This document shows positions 24,486 through 33,039 of a stretch of DNA of 64,000 nucleotides, one piece after another. Under the pieces are notes generated by a model. The model saw only the letters and a list, made by a program, of their open reading frames with translations. It was not told the DNA's origin and searched no databases. Location: assembly GCA_036504595.1 (NCBI GenBank), contig DASXUX010000012.1, positions 1 through 64,000 of the forward strand. The letters run 5' to 3'. The DNA comes from DASXUX01 sp036504595 (lineage in GTDB: Bacteria > Planctomycetota > SZUA-567 > H5-PLA8). The stretch's first letter is position 1; each line of letters starts with the position of its first letter. The position numbers were made by a program, and so were the translations under genes.

Positions 24486-25700
24486 TTATTTTCCTTGCTT
24501 TGGCGGCGTGATCGCCGCGTTGGCGCGCTTGATGCCTTCCTCGGCCTTTTTTGCGACGCGCGTGTCGGCGTAGCGAACCTTTAGAGCCTCGTAGCCGCTC
24601 AACACCTGTTGCCATGCGCCCTTGTTTTTTGCCACCGCCTCCGCGGCCGCGATTTGTTGCAGCATCATCCCGGCCTCGTACTCCTTCTTGACTGCGGGGT
24701 CCTTGCGCAAATCGGTCAAAAGCGTGGAGACCGGCTTGCTGTCGGCGGGCGGGGCGAGTTTGAAGAACGGGCTTTGCGACACGTCGGTGAGGAGCTCGTG
24801 CTTGTCGATCGCGTTATCCATCGCCGCGGCTTTGTCTATAGCTGCCTTGCACCAGTTTGCGGGCAGAGCTTTGGCCTCGGGCCACTTTCCGACGTCGGGA
24901 ATGGCCAGCAACTGTTCGGCTTCGCTGAAACGCGCCGCGGCATTGGTGATCGCGCCCAGGCCCTCGATCCGTTTGAGCGCCTCTTTCTTGGCGTCCTGAA
25001 TCTCGTCTGGCGAACGCTTGGGGTGCGTGAAGCGTTCGAGGTTGAACATCCAGGTGAGCATCTGCTCCTGGTCGGAATGCTCCCCCGGAATGTGCCCGCC
25101 CGGCCGGACGATCTCGCGCACAGGATTGCCGGCTTTCTTCAGGCGCGCCATGGCGCTGTTGATATAGGGAAGGTTGGGCTCCTGGTCGCCATGGATGAAG
25201 GCGACGGCGACGTGCTTGGGCGGCAGCTTCGAAAACCCAGCTTGTCCCATCATCAAAATGCCGGCGTGTTTCTCTTCGTGATTGTTGCAGAACATCCAGC
25301 TCATCTGCCCGCCGCCGCTCATGCCCATGCTGAAACGCAGGCAGTCGCTGACGCGCAGTTCCTTCTCCACAAACTTGAGCGCAGCTTCCTGACGCGAGAC
25401 GATCGGCTCATTCGGCCCGTTCTGCGCGCCGTTGATGCCGATCAGGACAACGCTGTTGCGGTTGGCCCAATCTTGGAACTCCTTGGGCTGCGGCTTGCCG
25501 TCGGGCGCGTGCATGAAAATGATGGGGAATTTGCGCGCGGGCTCTTTGGCATACGCGTTGGGGATGAACAGCCCGACGTCGAAGCCGTCCGACGTCGATA
25601 CGGCCTCGTGCAGGCCGGGCTTCAACTTGTCTGCATCTGCAGCTTGAACGGCGACCGCGCATAATAGGAGTGCTGCACGACAGATCATCGAGCGGCGCAT
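24486..25700 (-). CDS. Secreted alpha/beta-hydrolase-like protein
   Basis: A protein of 404 residues with a signal peptide (MRRSMICRAALLLCAVAVQA). The N-terminal half looks like an esterase or polyhydroxybutyrate-depolymerase-type alpha/beta hydrolase: FPIIFMHAPDGKPQP, nucleophile elbow GMSGGGQMS (about 124-132), FIHGDQEPNLPY and a later GGHIPGEH that could carry the histidine. The second half is a charged helical tail with no recognised fold. Substrate unknown. It lies upstream of the URO-D gene, 22 bases away on the same strand. Confidence 0.7.
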   Translation of the reverse strand: MRRSMICRAALLLCAVAVQAADADKLKPGLHEAVSTSDGFDVGLFIPNAYAKEPARKFPIIFMHAPDGKPQPKEFQDWANRNSVVLIGINGAQNGPNEPIVSRQEAALKFVEKELRVSDCLRFSMGMSGGGQMSWMFCNNHEEKHAGILMMGQAGFSKLPPKHVAVAFIHGDQEPNLPYINSAMARLKKAGNPVREIVRPGGHIPGEHSDQEQMLTWMFNLERFTHPKRSPDEIQDAKKEALKRIEGLGAITNAAARFSEAEQLLAIPDVGKWPEAKALPANWCKAAIDKAAAMDNAIDKHELLTDVSQSPFFKLAPPADSKPVSTLLTDLRKDPAVKKEYEAGMMLQQIAAAEAVAKNKGAWQQVLSGYEALKVRYADTRVAKKAEEGIKRANAAITPPKQGK

Positions 25701-25882
25701 AGGCGCTCCTTTTTGTGTGGTAAGCTAGACGAAGGAGTATAGCGACGTGCGAGCTCTCCTGTCAAGGTTCGCTGTCGGCCGCGCCGCAAGCGTCAGAACC
25801 CGCCGCTTTTCAGTTTCTCTGGAATGCGGACTGCGCTAGAACATGTCCGATATTCGACATCAACCGTAAAGGAGGGGATCCC

Positions 25883-26962
25883 ATGCATCTGTTGGTGAAT
25901 ACCGGCGGCGGCGATGCTCCAGGACTGAACGCAGTGATTCGCGGCGTGGTGCTCAGCGCGATTCGGCGCGGCTGGCATGTCAGCGGAATCCGGCGCGGCT
26001 ACAACGGCCTGCTGGAGGAATGGCCGCATGGAGTCATCAAACTGGGGCGCGAGCACGTTCGCGGAATCGCGCACGTCGGCGGGACGATCCTGGGCACAGT
26101 CAACAAGGGCAACCCATTCGAGTACCCCGTCAAAGAAAACGGCAAAGTGGTGCTGAAGGATGTCTCCGACCTGGTCCTTGCCCGCATGCGTGAGGTCAAC
26201 GCAGACGGGCTGATCGCCATTGGCGGCGATGGCTCACTGCGGATTGCCCAGAAGTTCATCGACAAAGGCATGAAGGTCATCGGCGTTCCAAAAACAATCG
26301 ACAATGACCTGAGCGCCACACAGGTGACCTTCGGCTTTGATTCAGCCGTTTCTGTCGCCACCGATGCCATCGACCGGCTGCATTCCACGGCGGAATCGCA
26401 CCAGCGCGTGATGGTGGTGGAAGTGATGGGCCGCTATGCGGGTTGGATCGCCCTCAATGCCGGCGTCAGCGGCGGAGCGAACGTGGTGCTGATTCCTGAG
26501 ATCGAATTTGATATCGAGAAAGTCTGCGCGTCGATCAAGCGCCGCTACGAGACCGGCCGATGCTTCGCGATCGTAGTCGCCGCTGAAGGCGCCAAGCCCA
26601 AGGGCGGCCAGATGGCCATCAAGGGCACCGAACTCGGCCGCGAAGTCCGCCTGGGCGGAATTGCCGAACAGCTTGCGGCGCAGATCGGGGAGCGCACGGG
26701 CTTCGAGACGCGCTCGCTGGTGCTTGGACATCTGCAGCGCGGCGGCGGCCCGACGACCTTCGATCGGCTGCTGGCGCTGCGTTTCGGCTGCGCCGCGGCA
26801 CGCTTGGTGGAACAGGGGCGCTGGGGCCACATGGTGGCCTGGCAGCCGCCGTCGATGGTCGCCGTCCCGATCAAGGAGGCCATCTCCAAGATGAAGGATG
26901 TGCCCCTCGACCACGACACCGTCCTGGCCGCTCGCGACCTGGGCGTGTGCCTGGGGGACTGA
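25883..26962 (+). CDS. pfkA: 6-phosphofructokinase, ATP-type group III
   Basis: A protein of 359 residues; AAAGGAGG precedes ATG 25883. Conserved motifs are NTGGGDAPGLNAV at the N-terminus, GGDGS at about 113-117, PKTIDND at about 136-142 and the FDSA region. The residue matching E. coli Gly104 is Gly (PPi-dependent forms have Asp there), and the catalytic loop carries PKTIDND rather than PGTIDND. That combination is known for ATP-using group III enzymes, so ATP dependence is likely. The enzyme phosphorylates fructose 6-phosphate in glycolysis. It stands alone. Confidence 0.92.
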   Translation: MHLLVNTGGGDAPGLNAVIRGVVLSAIRRGWHVSGIRRGYNGLLEEWPHGVIKLGREHVRGIAHVGGTILGTVNKGNPFEYPVKENGKVVLKDVSDLVLARMREVNADGLIAIGGDGSLRIAQKFIDKGMKVIGVPKTIDNDLSATQVTFGFDSAVSVATDAIDRLHSTAESHQRVMVVEVMGRYAGWIALNAGVSGGANVVLIPEIEFDIEKVCASIKRRYETGRCFAIVVAAEGAKPKGGQMAIKGTELGREVRLGGIAEQLAAQIGERTGFETRSLVLGHLQRGGGPTTFDRLLALRFGCAAARLVEQGRWGHMVAWQPPSMVAVPIKEAISKMKDVPLDHDTVLAARDLGVCLGD

Positions 26963-27009
26963 ACGGCGGTAGGCAGGATGCAGAATGCAGGAGGCAGGAC
27001 GAGGCGCGA

Positions 27010-27606
27010 ATGGCTAAACGCAAGCCCGCCGTGATCGTCATCGCCGGCCCCAATGGCTCGGGCAAATCCACGACCGCGCCCGAGCTGCTCCACGGGGCGT
27101 TGGGCGTCACTGAATTCGTCAACGCCGACACGATTGCGCGCGGCCTGTCGGCGTTCGAGCCTGAGGGTGTCGCGCTGGCCGCCGGCAGAATCATGCTCGC
27201 AAGGATCAAAGAACTGGCCGCCGCGCGGGAGCGCTTCGCGTTTGAGACGACGCTGGCGAGCCGTTCATTTGCACCATGGATTCAAGAACTGCTGAAAACC
27301 GGGTGCAGTTTTCACTTGGTGTATCTTTGGCTGCCAACTCCTGATCTTTCGGTGGCACGCGTTGCCGAACGGGTCCGACGCGGCGGGCACAATGTGCCAG
27401 AGGAAACGATTCGGCGCCGATATGTGGCCGGTCTGCGCAACTTCTTTTCTCTTTACCAGCCGCTTGCGACGACGTGGCGCGTGTACGATAATGAAAATGT
27501 TCTGGCTTTGATAGCATCAGGCAGAGGAATGCGAGTTACTCGGGTGACCGATGAAGACCAATGGCAGAAAATCCTCCACCAAAGCGCGAGCACGGTCGAA
27601 GGATAA
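27010..27606 (+). CDS. Zeta-toxin-like P-loop kinase
   Basis: A protein of 198 residues. Walker A AGPNGSGKST at 12-21, then a FVNADTIARGLS region that in Zeta-like proteins binds the sugar-nucleotide substrate, FAFETTLASRSFAPWI and RVAERVRRGGHNVPEETIRRRY. The pattern matches Zeta-toxin/chromosomal P-loop kinases that phosphorylate UDP-N-acetylglucosamine or related substrates. ATG 27010 follows a word repeat; the in-frame extension to 26947 is discarded. Its end overlaps the next small gene by 56 bases. Toxicity is inferred, not shown. Confidence 0.82.
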   Translation: MAKRKPAVIVIAGPNGSGKSTTAPELLHGALGVTEFVNADTIARGLSAFEPEGVALAAGRIMLARIKELAAARERFAFETTLASRSFAPWIQELLKTGCSFHLVYLWLPTPDLSVARVAERVRRGGHNVPEETIRRRYVAGLRNFFSLYQPLATTWRVYDNENVLALIASGRGMRVTRVTDEDQWQKILHQSASTVEG

Positions 27607-27760
27607 GGATATTGACCGGCTTTTCGCCGACGGACGCTTGATCGACCGCGCCATGAAGCGCGCCGTCCGCGCCGCCATTCTGGATCACAAACGCGCGGGC
27701 AATCCCATCTGCACCTTGAAGAACGGCCGCGTCGTCTGGATTCCGCCAGAGAAGATCTGA
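27551..27760 (+). CDS. Small basic partner protein of the Zeta-like kinase
   Basis: A protein of 69 residues whose start lies inside the kinase gene. The N-terminus is very basic (MKTNGRKSSTKARARSKDK), then a helix LIDRAMKRAVRAAILDHKRAG and an ending NPICTLKNGRVVWIPPEKI. It does not resemble Epsilon antitoxin. The overlap implies coupled translation with the kinase. It could neutralise or assist the kinase; the function is inferred from position only. Confidence 0.65.
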   Translation: MKTNGRKSSTKARARSKDKDIDRLFADGRLIDRAMKRAVRAAILDHKRAGNPICTLKNGRVVWIPPEKI

Positions 27761-27860
27761 AATCGCCTGAGCCGTAAACTCGGAACCATAAACCGGTTGG
27801 AACTGGCGCGCAGAGCGCCGCGCTTGTATCTTCCCTGTGGCACATATCTAACGGGAGATC

Positions 27861-28838
27861 GTGGTGCGGTTCGCTTTTCTGCTACTGCCGGTCGTTGCCA
27901 CGCTTCTTAACGCAGCGGATTCTGATCCATCGTCCGACCTCTATGACCAGGTGAAACGCGCCGCGGTTGAGATCCTGCTTGAGGACCACTTGCACGGCTC
28001 GGGATGGTTTGCGTCATCCGATGGCCTTGTTGTGACGGCCGCTCACGTCGCCGCTTCCGCCAAAGGCCTGGAGGTCGTCTCTCCCACCTACGGACGCATG
28101 ACGGCGGCGTTGGTGGCCATCGACCGCGGGCACGATCTGGCGCTGCTGCGCGTGCCGGCCCGCACGGGCGGCTACGCGACGTTACCGCTGGCGAAGCGAA
28201 CTCCCAAAGCCGGACAGCCGATTTACATTTTCGGTGCGCCGATCTACCGGCACGGGTTTTTGCTGCGAGCGACCATGGCTCGCAACGGGACATCCTTCGA
28301 GTATTACTCGGACCAGAAATGTTATGTCGAACTGGTTCACGCGGCCGGGATCGGTCCGGTCGGCGTTTCGGGTGGACCGTGGGTGGACGGCGACGGAAAA
28401 GTCTGCGCCGTGCAGTCTGGATTCGTCACGGACGGCCAGCATGCCGTCGGCATCGTGAATGGCTCACCGCTCGTCGCGATCCGTTCCTTGATCGAACACA
28501 AGCAATCCGCCGAAACACCCACGCTCGGCGCCGCTGTCGTCGAACTTTGGGAAAAGTCCCACACCTTCCTGCGTAAGTTTCCGCCGCATACCGAAGGCCT
28601 GGTCGCGGATGTGGTCCAGGCTGGGGGACCCGCCGCGAAAGCAGGCCTTAAAGTCGGCGAGGTGCTCATCGCCTCCGAAGGCCAGCCCGTGCGCCTGAAG
28701 GAGCAGTTTCTGCGCATGGTGACGATGCGCAAGCCCGGCGAAGATGTGAAGCTGACGGTGCTGACCGGCGAAGGCGGCACGCGCGAAATCACGATCACGC
28801 TTGGAAAATTGGAGGCCGTGCCGGAGAACTCAAAGTAA
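27861..28838 (+). CDS. HtrA/DegP-like periplasmic serine protease with one PDZ domain
   Basis: A protein of 325 residues. A signal peptide precedes a trypsin-like domain with His62 (TAAHV), Asp92 (GHDLALL) and Ser170 in GVSGGP, so the triad is complete. The position usually occupied by Asn before Ser (GNSGG) is Val. One PDZ domain follows (EGLVADVVQAGGPAAKAGLKVGEVL). Such proteases degrade misfolded envelope proteins. GTG 27861 or 27864 is the start, with GGGAG before it. Genomic neighbours give no further clue. Confidence 0.85.
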   Translation: MVRFAFLLLPVVATLLNAADSDPSSDLYDQVKRAAVEILLEDHLHGSGWFASSDGLVVTAAHVAASAKGLEVVSPTYGRMTAALVAIDRGHDLALLRVPARTGGYATLPLAKRTPKAGQPIYIFGAPIYRHGFLLRATMARNGTSFEYYSDQKCYVELVHAAGIGPVGVSGGPWVDGDGKVCAVQSGFVTDGQHAVGIVNGSPLVAIRSLIEHKQSAETPTLGAAVVELWEKSHTFLRKFPPHTEGLVADVVQAGGPAAKAGLKVGEVLIASEGQPVRLKEQFLRMVTMRKPGEDVKLTVLTGEGGTREITITLGKLEAVPENSK

Positions 28839-28928
28839 AAATTAAAAAGTAAAAATTAAAAATTTCGCCTCCGCCGGCCGCCTGTTTTTCGTTTTTGATT
28901 TTTAATTTTGAATTTTTACTTTTTAATT
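28836..28928. repeat. A/T-rich AAAATTAAAAAGTAAAAATT inverted word repeat
   Basis: 'gtaaaaattaaaaagtaaaaattaaaaattt' faces 'gatttttaattttgaatttttacttttt', an AT-rich island in a GC-rich genome between the HtrA and DppA genes. It can form a long A/T hairpin. Confidence 0.85.
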
Positions 28929-28935
28929 CACCCTC

Positions 28936-30588
28936 ATGAATCGCATTTACGGCGTAGCCATCGCGCTGTTTTTGGCGCTGCTGGTATTTCTCTTTGCGAG
29001 TTGGGGCGAGGAGCCGGACTTTGCGCCCGGCACGAAAGTCTTTCGCTTCCCGCTCGACAGCAACCCGCCGTCGCTCGATCCGGCCATGATCACCGACGTC
29101 ACCTCCGATGGCGTTGGGCAGCGGATGTACAACACTCTGCTGCGCTTCGATCGCGAACTGAATCTGATTCCAGAACTGGCGAGCGAAATGCCCATCTGGG
29201 ACGCCAAGGACAACAGCTACACCTTTAAGCTGCGCACGAACGTCACGTTCCATAACGGCCGCCGCATGACTGCCGCCGACGTGAAGTACTCCTGGGAGCG
29301 ACTCCTCGATCCGGACGTTTCCAAACGCACTGAAATCCTCGCGCCCGTTTTGGGAGCGCAGGAAAAAATCGACGGGAAGACAAAGACAACGCCGGGAATT
29401 CAGGTTCTCGATGAGTTCACGCTGAAGGTTTTGCTCACCGGGCCCAACCCGACGTTCCTCTACCAGATCGCGATGATCTGCGCGGCGGTCATTCCGCATG
29501 AAGGCGTCGAAGCGGCGGAAAAATCCGGCCACAGTTTCAGCAACCGCCCGGTCGGCACCGGGCCGTTCAAACTCGTGGAATGGATTCACAACCGCAAGCT
29601 GGTGTTCGTCGCGCATGAGCAGTACTTCAAAGGCCGGCCGAAACTCGACGGGTTGCTCTATCAGGTCATTCCTTCCGCTCAGGTGCGGCTCGATCGTTTC
29701 CTCAAGCGGGAGTTCGAGGTGTCCGATATTCCTTTCGGCCAGTACAAGAAGATTTCGGAGCAGCACAAGGAGCTGACGAACAGCAATCCGGCGTTGCGCA
29801 CGAACTATCTGGGAATCCTGATGAACCGGAAAGATACAAACGGCAAGATCGTCCCGGTCGAACCGCTCGGCAGCAATCCGAAGCTGCGCCAGGCGATCAA
29901 CTGCGCCATCAATCGCGAGCACCTGACAAAAGTAATCCTCGAAGGCCGCGGCCAGCCCGCCAATAGCATTCTGCCGCCCGGCATGCACGGCCACGATCCG
30001 CAGCTTAAAGGCTGGACGTACGATGTTCCGAAGGCGCGGGCACTGCTGGCCGAAGCTGGTTATCCCGACGGCAACGGTCTCGAACCGATCGATCTTTACT
30101 ACCGCAAGGACGACGATATTGAACGCGTTGTGGTCGCGATTCAGAACGATCTGAAAGCCGCGGGCATTCCCATCGAGTTGCGCAGCCTGGAGTGGGGAAC
30201 GTTCCTGCAAAAGATGTACGGCGGCGACCCGCCCAAGCTTTTCTATCTCGGCTGGGTCGCCGATTTTCCGGACCCGGATAATTTCCTTTACTGGCTCTTT
30301 CACACCAGCCAGTGGGGCGAGCCCGGAAACGAAACGCATTACAGCAACCCGCGCGTGGATGAACTGACCACCAAAGCCCGGCTGCTGATGGATCAACCCG
30401 AGCGATTGAAGCTGTACAACGAAGCCGAGAAGATCATTGTCGGCGATTGTCCGTGGATCTTGCTGGAGTGGCGCACGAACGTGATCTTGTTGCAGCCGTA
30501 CGTGAAGGCCGTGCGCGAGCAGTTGAATCCCCTGGACGTCGGCGCGGGATTGAATCAGGTGGATTTTTCGAAAGTGGAAATGGAATGA
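28936..30588 (+). CDS. Peptide/nickel ABC-transporter solute-binding protein (OppA/DppA type)
   Basis: A protein of 550 residues, normal for family 5. An N-terminal hydrophobic anchor (YGVAIALFLALLVFLFASW, no lipobox cysteine) is followed by the motifs NPPSLDPAM, TFKLRTNVTFHNGRRMTAADVKYSWERLLDP, VGTGPFKLVEW and the C-terminal PWILLEWRTNVIL. It delivers oligopeptides to the permeases encoded downstream. The 97-base upstream gap holds the A/T-rich repeat, so its promoter is unclear. Confidence 0.93.
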   Translation: MNRIYGVAIALFLALLVFLFASWGEEPDFAPGTKVFRFPLDSNPPSLDPAMITDVTSDGVGQRMYNTLLRFDRELNLIPELASEMPIWDAKDNSYTFKLRTNVTFHNGRRMTAADVKYSWERLLDPDVSKRTEILAPVLGAQEKIDGKTKTTPGIQVLDEFTLKVLLTGPNPTFLYQIAMICAAVIPHEGVEAAEKSGHSFSNRPVGTGPFKLVEWIHNRKLVFVAHEQYFKGRPKLDGLLYQVIPSAQVRLDRFLKREFEVSDIPFGQYKKISEQHKELTNSNPALRTNYLGILMNRKDTNGKIVPVEPLGSNPKLRQAINCAINREHLTKVILEGRGQPANSILPPGMHGHDPQLKGWTYDVPKARALLAEAGYPDGNGLEPIDLYYRKDDDIERVVVAIQNDLKAAGIPIELRSLEWGTFLQKMYGGDPPKLFYLGWVADFPDPDNFLYWLFHTSQWGEPGNETHYSNPRVDELTTKARLLMDQPERLKLYNEAEKIIVGDCPWILLEWRTNVILLQPYVKAVREQLNPLDVGAGLNQVDFSKVEME

Positions 30589-30589
30589 G

Positions 30590-30703
30590 TCAAGAAGTCG
30601 AGGAGTCCAGAAGTCGAGAAGTCTGCGGTTTGCGACGAAGCGACTCTCGGGCTCCTGGTATCATTCGACTTCTCGACCTCTGGACTACTGGACTTCTGGA
30701 CTA
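30590..30703. repeat. GTCGAGGAGTCCAGAAG word repeat, inverted
   Basis: 'gtcaagaagtcgaggagtccagaagtcgag' faces 'cgacttctcgacctctggactactggacttctgg'. The repeat runs right up to the ATG of the next permease, leaving no Shine-Dalgarno. The same word separates the MalF-like and MalG-like genes at 8588. Confidence 0.85.
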
Positions 30704-31618
30704 ATGTTGAACTACGTCTTCCGTCGCTTGCTTCAAACGTTGCCCGTCTTCGTCGGGATCGTTTTGATTTGCTTCATTCTCCTGAAACTGACCGGCGACC
30801 CGACCAATCAGCTCGTCAAGCCCGGGGCGTCCGTGCAGCAGCGCGATCTGGTTCGCGCGCGTTACGGACTCGACAAGCCGTGGTACGTGCAGCTTGGGCG
30901 TTACCTGCGTCTGGACCTCGGCGTCAGCTACAAGCAGGACCGGCCGGTGAGCGAGATCATTTTTGAAGGCGCAGCGGTCACTTCGCGGCTGACGCTCGGC
31001 GCGATCATCATCGCCGTGGGCCTCGGACTGTTCTCGGGAATCCTGTGTGCCGCGAAGCCGCACTCGTTCTGGGACTACGCATCGGCGGCGGGGGCGAGCA
31101 TCGGGGTTTCCATTCCCGCGTTTTGGCTGGCGATGATTTTGATCCTGGTCTTCAGCGTGAAACTCGAATGGCTTCCGCTGCCCGCGCCTGAACCCGGAAA
31201 GCTGAAGTACCTGATCATCCCGGTCGTCACGCTCGGCCTGATCAGCACCGCGCTTATCGCGCGCCTGACGCGCAGTTGCCTGCTTGAAGCCTATTCGCAG
31301 GATTATGTCCGCACGGCGCGAGCGAAAGGCATCCGCTCGTGGATGGCGCTGCTGGGCCACGCGTTCCCCAACGCGCTCGTGCCGATCCTGACGGTCATCG
31401 GGACGAACCTTGCCGCGCTGCTGACCGGCGCTGTTCTGACTGAAACAACCTGTTCGCTGCCGGGTCTGGGCACAGCGATCAACAACGCGATCAAGCAGCA
31501 GGACCACCCGGTGATCATGGGCGGCTGTTTGTTCTTTGCGCTGGTTTTCGTCATCGTGAATTTCGTGGTCGATTTGCTGTACGGATTTCTAGATCCGAGA
31601 ATCAGACATCATTCGTGA
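30704..31618 (+). CDS. Peptide ABC permease, DppB type
   Basis: A protein of 304 residues with six membrane helices. It begins MLNYVFRRLLQTLPVFVGIV, typical of this family, and has the conserved loop with ARAKGIRSWMALLGHAFPNALVPILTV. It forms the inner-membrane channel with the DppC-type gene at 31975. The ATG directly follows a repeat word and has no clear ribosome site, so translation may depend on coupling or leaderless initiation. Confidence 0.92.
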   Translation: MLNYVFRRLLQTLPVFVGIVLICFILLKLTGDPTNQLVKPGASVQQRDLVRARYGLDKPWYVQLGRYLRLDLGVSYKQDRPVSEIIFEGAAVTSRLTLGAIIIAVGLGLFSGILCAAKPHSFWDYASAAGASIGVSIPAFWLAMILILVFSVKLEWLPLPAPEPGKLKYLIIPVVTLGLISTALIARLTRSCLLEAYSQDYVRTARAKGIRSWMALLGHAFPNALVPILTVIGTNLAALLTGAVLTETTCSLPGLGTAINNAIKQQDHPVIMGGCLFFALVFVIVNFVVDLLYGFLDPRIRHHS

Positions 31619-31621
31619 TTG

Positions 31622-31668
31622 GTGGAGTGGTCGAGTGGTCGAGTGGCGAGTGACGAGTGGTGGAGTGG
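31622..31668. repeat. GAGTGGTCGAGTGG tandem word repeat
   Basis: 'ggagtggtcgagtggtcgagtggcgagtgacgagtggtgg' is a short-period tandem with drifted units. Related 'gtgacgagtgacgggtg' words are at 59556-59600 and 41115-41205. Confidence 0.75.
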
Positions 31669-31696
31669 TGAGCGGAAAGCATGACCGTCGTGAATC

Positions 31697-31915
31697 GCCC
31701 CGAAGGGGCCGTACAAGTCAGCCCAGGGCAAGCGAGCAACGCGAGCGCCGCCCTGGGGGACGGTGCCATCCGAAATTCTCGCCCTGAAAGGGCAGGACAT
31801 GCAGAACCTTGTCTTGCCCTTTTAGGGCGCCGAACTTCGTAGAACGCTCAAACCCAGGGCGGCGAGCCGCTCCGCGTCTCTTGCCCTGGGCTGACTTGTA
31901 CGGCGCTTTCAGCGC
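31697..31915. repeat. Long inverted-repeat element with multiple small hairpins
   Basis: A perfect 25-bp outer stem pairs 31708-31732 (starting GCCGTACAAGTCAGCCC) with 31880-31904. A 12-bp inner stem pairs CGCCGCCCTGGG (31746-31757) with CCCAGGGCGGCG (31853-31864). Small hairpins GCCCTGAAAGGGC (31781-31793) and GCCCTTTTAGGGC (31816-31828) lie inside, and CCCCGAAGGGG and GCGCTTTCAGCGC bracket the ends. It occupies the gap between the DppB- and DppC-type genes and encodes no convincing protein. Confidence 0.85.
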
Positions 31916-31974
31916 GAGAAATTGCATGAGCCATGAACAAGAGCAAAGAGCGCGCAGTCGGAGTTGAGTCAAAA

Positions 31975-32898
31975 ATGAGCACTGATATCGAAGCCGAACA
32001 ACTCAGCACTCAGCACTCAGCACTCAGCACCTTCTTTTTGCGGCTGAAGAAGAACCGCGCCTCGCTCGCCGGCTTGAGCGTGATCGTTTTGCTGCTGGCC
32101 ACTGCCTTCCTCGCGCCGGCAGTGGCGCCGTACAGTTACGACGGCCAGTACCGCGGAGCCGAGCATCAGCCGCCGGGTTGGCGCGGAGTAACGCAGAAGC
32201 CGGAAGAACCGACGGCGCAAACGCGCAGCTTTACCTTCGGCACCGACATGAACGCGCGCGATGTGCTCTCGCGTTTGATATACGGCGCGCGCGTCAGCCT
32301 TGCGGTCGGCGTGCTCGCAACGCTGGTCAGTCTGACGGCGGGCGTGGTGATCGGATTGTTGAGCGGCTTCTATGGCGGCTGGATTGACGCGCTGCTGATG
32401 CGTTTTACGGACACCGTCTTCGCGTTCCCGAGTATCCTGCTGGCCGTCGCGATCACCGCCGTCTTCGATAAACCGAGCCTTTGGGTCGTTTTTCTGGCGC
32501 TCGGGTTAGTTGGCTGGACCGGCATGGCGCGCCTGGTCCGCTCGCAGGTGCTCAGCATCAAAACGCTCGATTACGTCGCGGCAGCGCGAGCGCTCGGCGT
32601 GAGCGATCTGCGCATTGTGTTCCGCCATGTGCTGCCGAACTGTTTTGGACCGATCGTCGTCGTTTCGACTCTGGCCGTCGGCGGAAATATTTTAGGCGAA
32701 GCCGGGCTTTCGTTCCTCGGCCTTGGCGTGCAGGAACCATATCCAAGCTGGGGCGCGATGCTTGCCGGCGCTCGCCAGCACTATCAGGATTACTGGTGGC
32801 TCGGCGTGTTCCCGGGCCTGGCGATCGTCCTCACGGTTCTCTCGTTCAACTTGTTTGGCGATGGACTTCGCGACGCACTCGACCCGCGAAAACAGTAG
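31975..32898 (+). CDS. Peptide ABC permease, DppC type
   Basis: A protein of about 307 residues. After a short N-terminal tail it shows the first helix (LAGLSVIVLLLATAFLAPAV), a periplasmic loop ending in FGTDMNARDVLSRLIYGARVSL, and the conserved AAARALGVSDLRIVFRHVLPN loop. The ATG at 31933 would add 14 residues, but 31975 has GGAG about ten bases upstream. The segment at residues about 9-19 (31999-32031) is encoded by a CAGCACTCAGCACTC word repeat. No DppD or DppF ATPase gene follows. Confidence 0.9.
   Translation: MSTDIEAEQLSTQHSALSTFFLRLKKNRASLAGLSVIVLLLATAFLAPAVAPYSYDGQYRGAEHQPPGWRGVTQKPEEPTAQTRSFTFGTDMNARDVLSRLIYGARVSLAVGVLATLVSLTAGVVIGLLSGFYGGWIDALLMRFTDTVFAFPSILLAVAITAVFDKPSLWVVFLALGLVGWTGMARLVRSQVLSIKTLDYVAAARALGVSDLRIVFRHVLPNCFGPIVVVSTLAVGGNILGEAGLSFLGLGVQEPYPSWGAMLAGARQHYQDYWWLGVFPGLAIVLTVLSFNLFGDGLRDALDPRKQ
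31999..32031. repeat. In-frame CAGCACTCAGCACTCAG word repeat
   Basis: Four copies of 'actcagc' encode QLSTQHSALST at the cytoplasmic N-terminus of the DppC-type permease, before its first membrane helix. A related 'ttagcactcaacac' occurs at 23400. Confidence 0.85.
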
Positions 32899-33035
32899 GC
32901 AGTGGCAGTCGGCAGTAGGCAAAACGGTAAGACGGCAATACGGGAGAAGGGGAAAAGAGGAGCAGAGGAGGAGGCGAGAAGCTGCAGGCTGCGGTGCTGT
33001 TCAATCCGCAATCTGCAATCTGCAATCTGCAATTA
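32896..33035. repeat. CAGTAGGCAG and GCAATCTGCAATC word repeats
   Basis: 'cagtaggcagtggcagtcggcagtaggc' starts at the DppC stop. A purine-rich stretch follows, then 'caatccgcaatctgcaatctgcaatctgcaatt'. The second word also occurs in the TPR lipoprotein leader (4014). Confidence 0.75.
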
Positions 33036-33039
33036 AGCG

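Noticed and set aside
28795..30396. 533-residue open frame opposite the DppA-type gene
   Set aside because: It has no recognisable motif and lies wholly antisense to a well-supported gene, so it is a GC-rich shadow frame.
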